This document shows, in pieces, positions 1 through 5,985 of a stretch of 6,050 nt of DNA. How positions within the stretch are numbered: the first letter of the stretch is position 1; each line of letters begins with the position of its first letter. The position numbers and the translations under genes are program-made. The notes beneath the pieces are model-generated. The model had not been told where the DNA came from and searched no databases. It saw only the letters and a list, made by a program, of their open reading frames with translations. The DNA is taken from contig JAJXZV010000356.1 of the NCBI GenBank assembly GCA_021779875.1, positions 1 through 6,050 on the forward strand. The letters run 5' to 3'. Source of the DNA: Pseudomonadota bacterium (GTDB taxonomy: Bacteria; Pseudomonadota; Gammaproteobacteria; Steroidobacterales; Steroidobacteraceae).

Positions 1-1139
1 TGCTCGCCGGCCCGGCGCACGCGGCCGGCGCGCTCACCAAGGATCAGGCCAAGCGCATGTACGACCGCATCGCCGGCGTCGCGGCGCCGGATGCGACGCT
101 GAATTCCATGGTGGGCATGGATCCGACCCAGGCGGCGCTCAACATCGTCACGAAGGATCCGGCCTTCTACAACAACACCATCCGCAACCTGGCGATGCCG
201 TGGACCAACCGCGATCAGACGGTGTTCGCGCCGCTGAACGACTACGTGGCCACCGTGGTCGGCATGGTGCGCGACGACGTGCCGTTCAACACCCTGCTGA
301 GCGCCGATCTCGTGTATGTGGCCGATTCGGCCTCGATCAGCGCCGGCGTGCCGGCCTATTCCCCGGCCAACAACGCCATGTACCAGGCCATGGACGACCT
401 CGGCATCGACCTGAAGGCCCACCTGGTGCAGAGCACCCAGTCGGCGTTGACCGGCGTGCCCGCCGCGGCCACCGCCGGGGTGATGACCACCCGGGCCGCC
501 GCGGCCGCGTTCTTCATCAACGGCACCAACCGGGCGATGTTCCGCTTCACCATGATGAATCACCTGTGCTCGGACCTGCAGACCATCATGGACACGACCC
601 GTCCGCCGGACCGCATCCGTCAGGACGTGACCCGCAGCCCCGGCGGCGACAGCAGCCTGTTCCTCAACAACTGCATCGGCTGCCACAGCGGCATGGACCC
701 GATGGCGCAGGCGTTCGCCCACTACAACTTCAGCAACACCGATCCGACCACCTCGGACACCACCGGCCAGATCGTGTACACGGCGGGCCAGGTCCAGCCG
801 AAGTACTTCATCAACAGCACCAATTTCCCGCAGGGCTACGTGACCCCGGACGATCACTGGGACAACCGCTGGCGCACCGGGGTGAACCAGCTGCTCGGCT
901 GGGATCCGAGCCAGACGGGCAGCGGCCAGGGCGCGAAGTCGCTCGGCCAGGAACTCGCCGGGAGCCAGGCCTTCGCGAGTTGCCAGGTCACGCGGGTGTT
1001 CAAGTACGTGTGCTTCCGCGCGCCGAGCAACGCCGCGGACCGCTCCCAGGTGGCCACGATGATCGCCTCCTTCAAGGCCAGCAATTACTCGTTGCGGCAG
1101 ACCTTCGCCGACGCCGCCGTCTACTGCATGGGGAATTGA
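1..1139 (+). CDS. Exported monoheme cytochrome c, compact DUF1592/DUF1588/DUF1585-like protein (5' end missing)
   Basis: The frame is open from the window edge (first full codon at 3) to TGA at 1137-1139, giving 378 visible residues. The first residues, LAGPAHA then AGALTKDQ, look like the end of a Sec signal peptide, so the true start lies upstream; the ATG at 57 would remove the export signal. Numbering from nt 3, the heme motif CIGCH is C224, C227 and H228, followed by SGMDPMAQAF. This is the CxxCHxxMDP signature of DUF1588-type domains. Before it, the stretch containing DDVPFNTLLSADLVYV resembles DUF1592. After it, residues about 318-375 (ELAGSQAFASCQ...) resemble DUF1585. The protein is much shorter than the large planctomycete or myxobacterial members. 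It should bind one covalent heme in the periplasm or outside the cell; substrate unknown. Its stop is 2 nt from the next start, so they are surely co-transcribed. Family assignment is by remembered motifs, moderately sure. Confidence 0.85.
   Translation, partial: LAGPAHAAGALTKDQAKRMYDRIAGVAAPDATLNSMVGMDPTQAALNIVTKDPAFYNNTIRNLAMPWTNRDQTVFAPLNDYVATVVGMVRDDVPFNTLLSADLVYVADSASISAGVPAYSPANNAMYQAMDDLGIDLKAHLVQSTQSALTGVPAAATAGVMTTRAAAAAFFINGTNRAMFRFTMMNHLCSDLQTIMDTTRPPDRIRQDVTRSPGGDSSLFLNNCIGCHSGMDPMAQAFAHYNFSNTDPTTSDTTGQIVYTAGQVQPKYFINSTNFPQGYVTPDDHWDNRWRTGVNQLLGWDPSQTGSGQGAKSLGQELAGSQAFASCQVTRVFKYVCFRAPSNAADRSQVATMIASFKASNYSLRQTFADAAVYCMGN
1130..1134 (+). promoter_or_regulatory. Ribosome binding site of the LamG lipoprotein gene
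   Basis: GGGGA lies inside the last codons of the upstream cytochrome gene, 7 nt before the ATG at 1142. It supports this start over any upstream in-frame extension. It also implies that translation of the two genes is coupled. Confidence 0.6.
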
Positions 1140-1141
1140 CC

Positions 1142-3592
1142 ATGAACCTCACACGCATATCGGGTGCTCTCGCCCTGGCGGCGATCCTCGCGACGAGCGC
1201 CTGCAGCACCGGCGGCGCGCCGACCGTGGCGACCCCGGGCGCGGGGCCGACGGTGAGCAGCGCGAACGCCTACACCGGACCGGCGCCCGCGACGGCGGAC
1301 GTGCAGGCCTTCGCGGTGAGCTTCTGGAACAACGTGCGCGTGCAGAACCGATGCGGCCAGTGCCACAACGCGACCACGCCCGCGCAGATGCCGAATTTCG
1401 CGCGCAGCGACGACGTGAATCTCGCCTACGCGCAGGTCGGGCCGCTGGTGAACCTGCAGCAGCCGGCCACCTCGCTCATCGTCACCAAGGTGAGCGGCGG
1501 GCACAACTGCTGGCTCGCGGACGCGAACGCCTGCGGCCAGATCCTGGCGACCTGGATCGGCAACTGGGCGAGCGCCTCGGGCGCGGGCGGCGTCACCCAG
1601 GTGCAGCTGCAGGCGCCGCCGATCCAGGCCGTGGGGCAGAGCCGCAACTTCCCGGCGTCGTCCAGCGATTTCGCGCAGACCGTCTATCCGCTGCTGTCCC
1701 AGTACTGCTCGAAGTGCCATTCGCCGAACGCGTCGACGCCGCAGTCGCCGTTCTTCGCCTCGAACGACGTCAACCAGGCCTATCAGAACGCCATCCCGAA
1801 GATCGACCTGAACGTGCCCGCGAACTCGCGCTTCGTCGAGCGGCTGGCCAACGAGAGCCACAATTGCTGGAGCAACTGCGCCCAGAATGCGGCCACCATG
1901 CTCGCCGCGATCCAGGCCTTCGCGAACATGGTTCCGGTGACCAGCATCGATCCGTCGCTGGTGGTCAGCAGCGCATTGACCCTCGCGCAGGGCACGATCG
2001 CGAGCGGCGCGAACCGCTACGACACCAACGTGATAGCCAAGTACGAGTTCCAGACCGGCACGGGGCTCACCGCGTACGACACCAGCGGCGTCGATCCGTC
2101 GGCCGACCTGACCATCGCCGGCAGCGTGACCTGGGCGGGCGGCTGGGGCATCAACGTCGGCGCGGGCGGCAAGGCGCAGGCCTCGACCCTGGGGTCCAAG
2201 AAGCTGACCGACCTGATCCAGGCCACCGGCGAGTTCAGCGTGGAGGCGTGGGTGGCGCCGGCGCTCGTGGCGGCCGACAAATCCTACATGGTGAGCTACT
2301 CGGGCAGCGACACCATCCGCAATTTCACGCTCGGCCAGACCAATCAGCAGTACGACTTCATGATGCGCAGCTCCGGCTCCGACCTGAACGGCATGCCGCA
2401 GCTGCAGACCCCGGTCGGAGCCATGGTGCTGCAGGCGTCGCTGCAGCACGTCGTGCTCACCTACGACCCGGTGAACGGGCGCCAGATCTACGTGAACGGC
2501 ACCAACACCGGCGCGGTCGACCCGCAGAAGGGCGGCACGATCTCCAACTGGGACAACACCTTCGCCCTCGTGCTCGGCAACGAGGTATCGAGCGACCGCT
2601 CGTGGCAGGGCCTCATCAAGTTCGTGGCCATCCACAACCGCGCGCTCACGGCCGCGCAGATCCAGCAGAACTACAACGCCGGCGTGGGCCAGCGCTTCTA
2701 TCTGCTGTTCAACGTGACCTCGATCACCAACGTGGCGCAGAGCTACGTGATGTTCACCGTCAGCCAGTACGACAGCTCGAGCTACCTGTTCACCAATCCC
2801 ACGTTCGTGTCCCTGGATCCGACGGTGACTCCGGACAATATCCCGGTGGCCGGCATCCGCATCGGCATCAACGGCACGATTCCGACCGTCGGGCAGGCGT
2901 ACATCCCGCTCAACACCACGGTGACCGCGGGCAATTACACGGCGCAGGGCGAGGTGCTCTCGAAGATCGGCACGGTGATCGCGCTGCAGAGCGGACCGCT
3001 CACCGACCAGTTCTTCCTGAGCTTCGACCGGCTGGGCTCCGCGACGCACGTGACGGTCGAGGCGACCCCGGTGGCCTCGACCCCGACCGACCTCGCGCCC
3101 GTCTCGGCCATCGGCGTGCGCACCTTCGCCCAGATCAATTCGAGCCTGTCGGCGCTCACCGGCGTCCCGACCACGGAATCCGACGTGTTCGGGACCTACC
3201 AGATGGTCGAGGAGCAGCTGCCGCCGGTGCCGACGTTCGAGAGCTTCTCCGCGGCCAATCAGGTCGGCATCGCGCAGCTGGCGATCCAGTACTGCAACGT
3301 CGCCGTCAACACGCCGAGTCTGCAGGCCGCGCTGTTCCCGGGCGTGACCTTCAGCAGCTCGCTGTTCGGCTCGCCGGCCGGCGTCAACCAGGTCGCGAGC
3401 GCGCTCGCGGCGCGGGTGCTCGGCACCGGGTTGAACAGCCAGCCGGGCGCCTCGACCGTGACCGGAGAGCTCGGCAACCTGATCGGTGCGCTGTGCAGCT
3501 CGTCGGCCTGCAACACCCAGGCCCGGGTGCTGGCGGTGACCAGCGCGGCCTGCGCCGCCGCCCTCGGCAGCTCGGACATGTTGATCAATTAG
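1142..3592 (+). CDS. Diheme LamG-domain lipoprotein (two tandem CxxCH modules, LamG-like jellyroll, unknown C-terminal domain)
   Basis: The protein has 816 residues. The ATG at 1142 is chosen because it starts a lipoprotein signal peptide (MNLTRISGALALAAILATSAC; lipid-bearing Cys21, Ser at +2, so probably outer membrane) and has a good ribosome site. The open frame extends upstream, but that part is only the shadow of the preceding gene. Heme motifs are C71-GQ-C74-H75 and C189-SK-C192-H193. Each is followed 50-51 residues later by HNCW (H121/C123 and H240/C242) and another Cys (C131, C246), so the N-terminal third is a duplicated module. Residues about 296-515 look like a concanavalin/LamG_3 jellyroll (AKYEFQTG..., FSVEAWV, HVVLTYD, IYVNGT, FVAIHNRALTAAQIQQNY). 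Residues about 516-816 form an unrecognised domain containing RTFAQINSSLSALTGV (from 660) and QLAIQYC (C718). Likely role: surface-anchored electron carrier with a carbohydrate or polymer-binding module. The exact substrate is not visible. Confidence 0.9.
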   Translation: MNLTRISGALALAAILATSACSTGGAPTVATPGAGPTVSSANAYTGPAPATADVQAFAVSFWNNVRVQNRCGQCHNATTPAQMPNFARSDDVNLAYAQVGPLVNLQQPATSLIVTKVSGGHNCWLADANACGQILATWIGNWASASGAGGVTQVQLQAPPIQAVGQSRNFPASSSDFAQTVYPLLSQYCSKCHSPNASTPQSPFFASNDVNQAYQNAIPKIDLNVPANSRFVERLANESHNCWSNCAQNAATMLAAIQAFANMVPVTSIDPSLVVSSALTLAQGTIASGANRYDTNVIAKYEFQTGTGLTAYDTSGVDPSADLTIAGSVTWAGGWGINVGAGGKAQASTLGSKKLTDLIQATGEFSVEAWVAPALVAADKSYMVSYSGSDTIRNFTLGQTNQQYDFMMRSSGSDLNGMPQLQTPVGAMVLQASLQHVVLTYDPVNGRQIYVNGTNTGAVDPQKGGTISNWDNTFALVLGNEVSSDRSWQGLIKFVAIHNRALTAAQIQQNYNAGVGQRFYLLFNVTSITNVAQSYVMFTVSQYDSSSYLFTNPTFVSLDPTVTPDNIPVAGIRIGINGTIPTVGQAYIPLNTTVTAGNYTAQGEVLSKIGTVIALQSGPLTDQFFLSFDRLGSATHVTVEATPVASTPTDLAPVSAIGVRTFAQINSSLSALTGVPTTESDVFGTYQMVEEQLPPVPTFESFSAANQVGIAQLAIQYCNVAVNTPSLQAALFPGVTFSSSLFGSPAGVNQVASALAARVLGTGLNSQPGASTVTGELGNLIGALCSSSACNTQARVLAVTSAACAAALGSSDMLIN

Positions 3593-3606
3593 CCGGACGA
3601 TTCCCC

Positions 3607-3611
3607 AGAGG
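3607..3611 (+). promoter_or_regulatory. Ribosome binding site of the DUF1501-like gene
   Basis: AGAGG sits 8 nt before the ATG at 3620, in the 27-nt gap after the lipoprotein gene. The gap has no room for an independent promoter plus leader, which supports one transcript. Confidence 0.6.
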
Positions 3612-3619
3612 TTTCCCGT

Positions 3620-5227
3620 ATGAGCAAGTCGACCAAGCCCCACCGACCGCAGGAACCGTTCCGGCACGCCGATCATCCGCGCCCCGTCACCCGCCGGCAG
3701 TTCGTGGCGCAGGGCTTCCTGACGGGCGCCGCCACCGTGCTCGGACCGACGCTGGCCGGACTGTTGGCGGATCCGCGCGTGGCGCGCGCGACCCTCGCGA
3801 CCGACATCCAGCAGGCGGTGACCGCCTGCGGCATCACCACCGGCGCCGGCAAGATCCCGTTCATCTGCTTCGATCTGGCCGGCGGCGGCAACATCGCCGG
3901 CTCCAACGTGCTGGTGGGCGGTCCCAAGGGCCAGCTCGATTTCCTGTCCGTGGCCGGCTACAACAAGCTCGGTCTGCCGGGCACGATGGCGCCGAATTCG
4001 AGCGCGACGGGAAGTTTCGTCGACGCCTCGATGGGGCTGCGGTTCCACACCGACAGCGCGCACCTGCGCGGCATCAAGGCGCGGGTCAGCAACGCCGCCG
4101 TGTTCGCGAATACGAGCGGCACGGTGATCCCCGCCTTCTCGCAGAACGACACCAACGTGAATCCGCACAACCCGATGTACGGGATCTGGCAGTTCGGGGC
4201 GCGCGGCGGGCTGCTCGACCTGATCGGCTCCGTGAGCTCGCCCTCCGGCGGCAACTCGATGGCGCCGCCCACGATGATGATCGCGAGCGCGGCTCCGGTG
4301 AAGATCTCGAGCTCCACGGACAGCAAGGGACTGGTCAACACCGGTCAGCTGAGCACGCTGCTGCCGAACCCCTCCGACGTGACCAATGTGATGGAGTCGA
4401 TGAAGCGCATCAGCGACGGGAAGTACTCGGTCGTTACCGCCTATGCGGACGCGACCGCGGACGCCGCGGCGAAACAGATCCAGGCGTGCAGCTACACCAA
4501 GGCGGCCTACGTGGTCGACAAGTATTCGAGTCCGGCCGCGGTGAATCCGGACGTCGATCCGAACATCGTCGGCGCCGGCGGGATCTTCAATTCGACCGAA
4601 TACCAGTCGAATCCCGACTACCAGAAGACCGCCGCCATCATGAAGCTCGTGATCGACGGCAACGCCGCCGCCGGCACGATCGAGCTGGGCGGCTTCGACT
4701 ACCACACGGGCAACCGTGCGGACGGCGAGGCGAAGGACCTGAACGCCGGCAATTGCATCGGGGCCTGCCTGGAATACGCCGCGCGCGTCGGCAAGCCCGT
4801 CATGATCTACGTGTTCAGCGACGGTTCGCTCGCGAGCAGCGGCATGCTGGACACCTCGGCCGGCGGGCGCGGCAAGGGCGTCTGGACGGCGGACAATCAG
4901 AACACCGCGGCGAGCTATTTCCTCGTATACAACCCCGCGGGCAAGCCGCAGTCCGCCCAGAGCAATCCGGAGTCCAGCCTGCAGCTCGGCTACTTCAACT
5001 CGGACGGCTCGCTGAACACCACCGGCAGCCCCGCGGCCAACAACGTGTTCAACCTGGCCCAGACCGTGGTGCTCAATTACATGGCGCTGCACGGCGCGCA
5101 GGCTCAATTCCCGACGTTGTACCCCGCCCCGAACCTCAACAACACGCTGGGATCCGGGACGGCGCTCGACGCCCTGATCTCCTTCCAGCCGCTCGCCGGA
5201 CTGGTCAACGGACGACTGCCGGCGTGA
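3620..5227 (+). CDS. Tat-exported DUF1501-like protein
   Basis: The protein has 535 residues. It starts at an ATG with AGAGG 8 nt upstream and ends with TGA at 5225-5227. The N-terminus has a twin-arginine signal: T24-R25-R26-Q27-F28, then a hydrophobic segment (GFLTGAATVLG...) and a likely cleavage after ARA57. Tat export implies folding, perhaps with a bound metal or cofactor, before transport. Family clues are FICFDLAGGGN (83-91), LGGFDYHTGN (from about 356; D360, H362), which resembles the GGxDxH motif of DUF1501, and YVFSDGS (398-403) followed by GKGVWTADNQN (418-428), where DUF1501 and the alkaline-phosphatase-like fold have a conserved metal-site loop. There is no CxxCH. Cysteines are at 70, 83, 290, 379 and 383. 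DUF1501 proteins are usually encoded beside large CxxCH proteins, exactly as here, and their biochemical role is not established. Whether this is a true enzyme or a structural partner cannot be told from sequence. Confidence 0.88.
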   Translation: MSKSTKPHRPQEPFRHADHPRPVTRRQFVAQGFLTGAATVLGPTLAGLLADPRVARATLATDIQQAVTACGITTGAGKIPFICFDLAGGGNIAGSNVLVGGPKGQLDFLSVAGYNKLGLPGTMAPNSSATGSFVDASMGLRFHTDSAHLRGIKARVSNAAVFANTSGTVIPAFSQNDTNVNPHNPMYGIWQFGARGGLLDLIGSVSSPSGGNSMAPPTMMIASAAPVKISSSTDSKGLVNTGQLSTLLPNPSDVTNVMESMKRISDGKYSVVTAYADATADAAAKQIQACSYTKAAYVVDKYSSPAAVNPDVDPNIVGAGGIFNSTEYQSNPDYQKTAAIMKLVIDGNAAAGTIELGGFDYHTGNRADGEAKDLNAGNCIGACLEYAARVGKPVMIYVFSDGSLASSGMLDTSAGGRGKGVWTADNQNTAASYFLVYNPAGKPQSAQSNPESSLQLGYFNSDGSLNTTGSPAANNVFNLAQTVVLNYMALHGAQAQFPTLYPAPNLNNTLGSGTALDALISFQPLAGLVNGRLPA

Positions 5228-5241
5228 GGCCGGCCGGCGCC
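5228..5241. repeat. GC-only palindromic tract after the cassette
   Basis: The tract directly after the stop codon contains the perfect 10-bp palindrome GCCGGCCGGC (5229-5238). It has no loop and no T-run, so it is not a convincing terminator by itself. It may add stability to the 3' end of the cassette mRNA. Confidence 0.3.
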
Positions 5242-5259
5242 TGTCTCAATCCGGAGACA
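5242..5259 (+). repeat. Short inverted repeat, possible 3'-end hairpin of the cassette mRNA
   Basis: TGTCTC (5242-5247) and GAGACA (5254-5259) are perfect 6-bp complements with a 6-nt loop, 14 nt after the stop of the DUF1501-like gene. No U-tract follows, so it is not a classical intrinsic terminator. It could be an mRNA 3'-stabilising hairpin, a Rho-assisted end or a regulator site upstream of the next promoter. Confidence 0.4.
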
Positions 5260-5274
5260 TGGTGATTCGTAGCG

Positions 5275-5304
5275 TTGACACTGCCGCTGGCAGTGTGCGA
5301 TTTT
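5275..5304 (+). promoter_or_regulatory. Candidate sigma70-type promoter of the riboswitch/thioredoxin-like operon
   Basis: TTGACA (5275-5280) is a perfect -35 hexamer. After 18 bp comes GATTTT (5299-5304), preceded by TGc as in extended -10 elements. The -10 is weak (3 of 6 matches to TATAAT), but the geometry predicts a start near 5310-5312, exactly where the riboswitch aptamer begins. That agreement is the best support. A perfect inverted repeat occupies most of the spacer. Confidence 0.5.
5278..5296. repeat. Perfect inverted repeat inside the promoter spacer (possible operator or terminator stem)
   Basis: ACACTGCC (5278-5285), loop GCT, GGCAGTGT (5289-5296): 8-bp arms without mismatch, between the -35 and -10 elements. 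A dyad at this place and an 18-bp spacer suggest a regulator-bound operator. The same stem, followed within 3 nt by ATTTT, could act as a weak terminator for the cassette upstream. The two readings are not exclusive. Confidence 0.45.
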
Positions 5305-5310
5305 GCATAA

Positions 5311-5404
5311 GACCCGACCAAGGCGAACCCACCGAAAGGCGGGAGCCCGATGCTTCCGGTCTGCGGGTCGTTCCAGGGACAGCGGGGTTACCAGCGTGAT
5401 GGGT
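5311..5404 (+). ncRNA. Cyclic di-GMP-I (GEMM-I) riboswitch aptamer, candidate
   Basis: The leader follows the GEMM-I plan in order. It has AAGGCGAACC (5320-5329; compare AGGGCAAACC in the Vibrio cholerae Vc2 aptamer), then a P2 stem 5328-5333/5338-5343 closed by a GAAA tetraloop (5334-5337). Next is a receptor-side segment ending in TTCCGG (5354-5359), then a variable P3 arm (CTG 5361-5363 can pair with CAG 5374-5376). The block AGCGGGGTTACC (5381-5392) is identical to Vc2. The outer P1 could form from ACCCG (5312-5316) and TGGGT (5400-5404). GEMM-I RNAs sense the second messenger c-di-GMP, with a cGAMP-binding subtype known from Geobacter. The position matching the selectivity base G20 is G5322, favouring c-di-GMP. 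The aptamer runs into the start of the thioredoxin-like gene with no terminator between, so translational control is likely. Comparison is from memory of the consensus; covariance scoring was not possible. Confidence 0.8.
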
Positions 5405-5962
5405 GGTGTACGGCGTCGCGGCGCCGGCTCGGCGGCTTCGGGCTTGCGGCGCCTGTGGTTTGCGGTCTGCGCGCTCGGCCTCTGCGCGGCGTCATCGGCG
5501 CCGGGAAACGACGCATTCGCCGCCGCGCCGACGACGATGGTCGGGCGCGAGGCGCCGGACTTCGTCCTGAAGGGCGTCGATGGGCGGAACCTGAGGCTGT
5601 CGGAATTCCGCGGGCAGGTGGTGCTGCTGAACTTCTGGGCGCGATGGGCCGGGGATTCGCGGCTCGCGATGGCGGCGCTCGATCGCATCGACGCGACCTA
5701 TCGGCGCGCGGGACTCGTGGTGCTGGGCATCTCCGTGGATGACGATCTCGAGCGGTCGCGCGAGTTCGCCGTGGCGATGAAGGTCTCCTACCCGATCCTG
5801 CTCGACACCGGAGCCGATCTCGGGCGCGACTATCGTCTGCAGAAGATGCCCATGACGTTGCTCGTGGACCGCTCGGGAGTGATTCGATATTCCAACGTGG
5901 GCTTCAAGCGCGGCGATGACCAGATCTACGTGGATCGCATCCGCGAGCTGCTGCGCGAGTGA
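5399..5962 (+). CDS. Exported TlpA/thioredoxin-fold (redoxin) protein lacking both catalytic cysteines
   Basis: With ATG 5399 the protein has 187 residues. The signal peptide has an Arg-rich n-region, hydrophobic core LWFAVCALGLCAAS and a likely cleavage near AFA-AAP. The mature part is a TlpA/AhpC-TSA-like thioredoxin fold: APDFVLKGVDGRNLRLSEF, VVLLNFWARWAGDSR, VVLGISVDDD and MPMTLLVDRSG with cis-Pro151. Where active relatives have WCxxC, this protein has W83-AGDS (84-87), and the mature region contains no cysteine. It cannot do dithiol chemistry, so a scaffold, chaperone or binding role is inferred. The start is uncertain: the frame is open back to TTG 5303, but that would read through the riboswitch; GTG 5396 or TTG 5444 are alternatives, the latter giving a compact signal peptide (RRLWFAVCALG). 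The only G-rich ribosome site, GGGG 5384-5387, lies inside the aptamer. The gene heads the riboswitch operon, with another exported protein 23 nt downstream. Confidence 0.82.
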   Translation: MGGVRRRGAGSAASGLRRLWFAVCALGLCAASSAPGNDAFAAAPTTMVGREAPDFVLKGVDGRNLRLSEFRGQVVLLNFWARWAGDSRLAMAALDRIDATYRRAGLVVLGISVDDDLERSREFAVAMKVSYPILLDTGADLGRDYRLQKMPMTLLVDRSGVIRYSNVGFKRGDDQIYVDRIRELLRE

Positions 5963-5975
5963 GCCGGACAATCAA

Positions 5976-5979
5976 CGGA
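5976..5979 (+). promoter_or_regulatory. Weak ribosome binding site of the last, partial gene
   Basis: CGGA ends 6 nt before the ATG at 5986, in the 23-nt gap after the thioredoxin-like gene. It is short but well placed. No promoter or terminator is seen in the gap, so the two genes are probably one transcript. Confidence 0.4.
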
Positions 5980-5985
5980 TTTTCT

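Noticed and set aside
200..1141. N-terminal extension of the LamG lipoprotein by about 314 codons.
   Set aside because: It overlaps the cytochrome gene in another frame, is low-complexity, and would bury the lipoprotein signal that begins at ATG 1142.
4754..4768. NCIGAC in the DUF1501-like protein as a possible heme site.
   Set aside because: The spacing is C-x3-C and no His follows, so it is not a c-type heme motif.
1121..5107. Very long open frame on the minus strand (1328 codons) opposite the cassette.
   Set aside because: Its translation is Arg/Gly/Ala/His-rich low-complexity protein with no domains. Long antisense frames are expected opposite GC-rich codons, and the plus strand carries clear domains and signals.
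1351..5265. Plus-strand 1304-codon frame spanning the lipoprotein and DUF1501-like genes.
   Set aside because: It is the shifted shadow of the real genes, Arg/Pro-rich without recognisable motifs, and runs across their stop codons.
5303..5398. Extension of the thioredoxin-like protein to TTG 5303.
   Set aside because: It would translate the riboswitch aptamer, starts upstream of the predicted transcript start, and puts an Arg-rich stretch ahead of the signal peptide.
5104..5971. Minus-strand open frames of 194 and 159 codons opposite the last intergenic region and the thioredoxin-like gene.
   Set aside because: No domains or plausible start signals. They mirror the riboswitch and a recognisable thioredoxin-fold gene.
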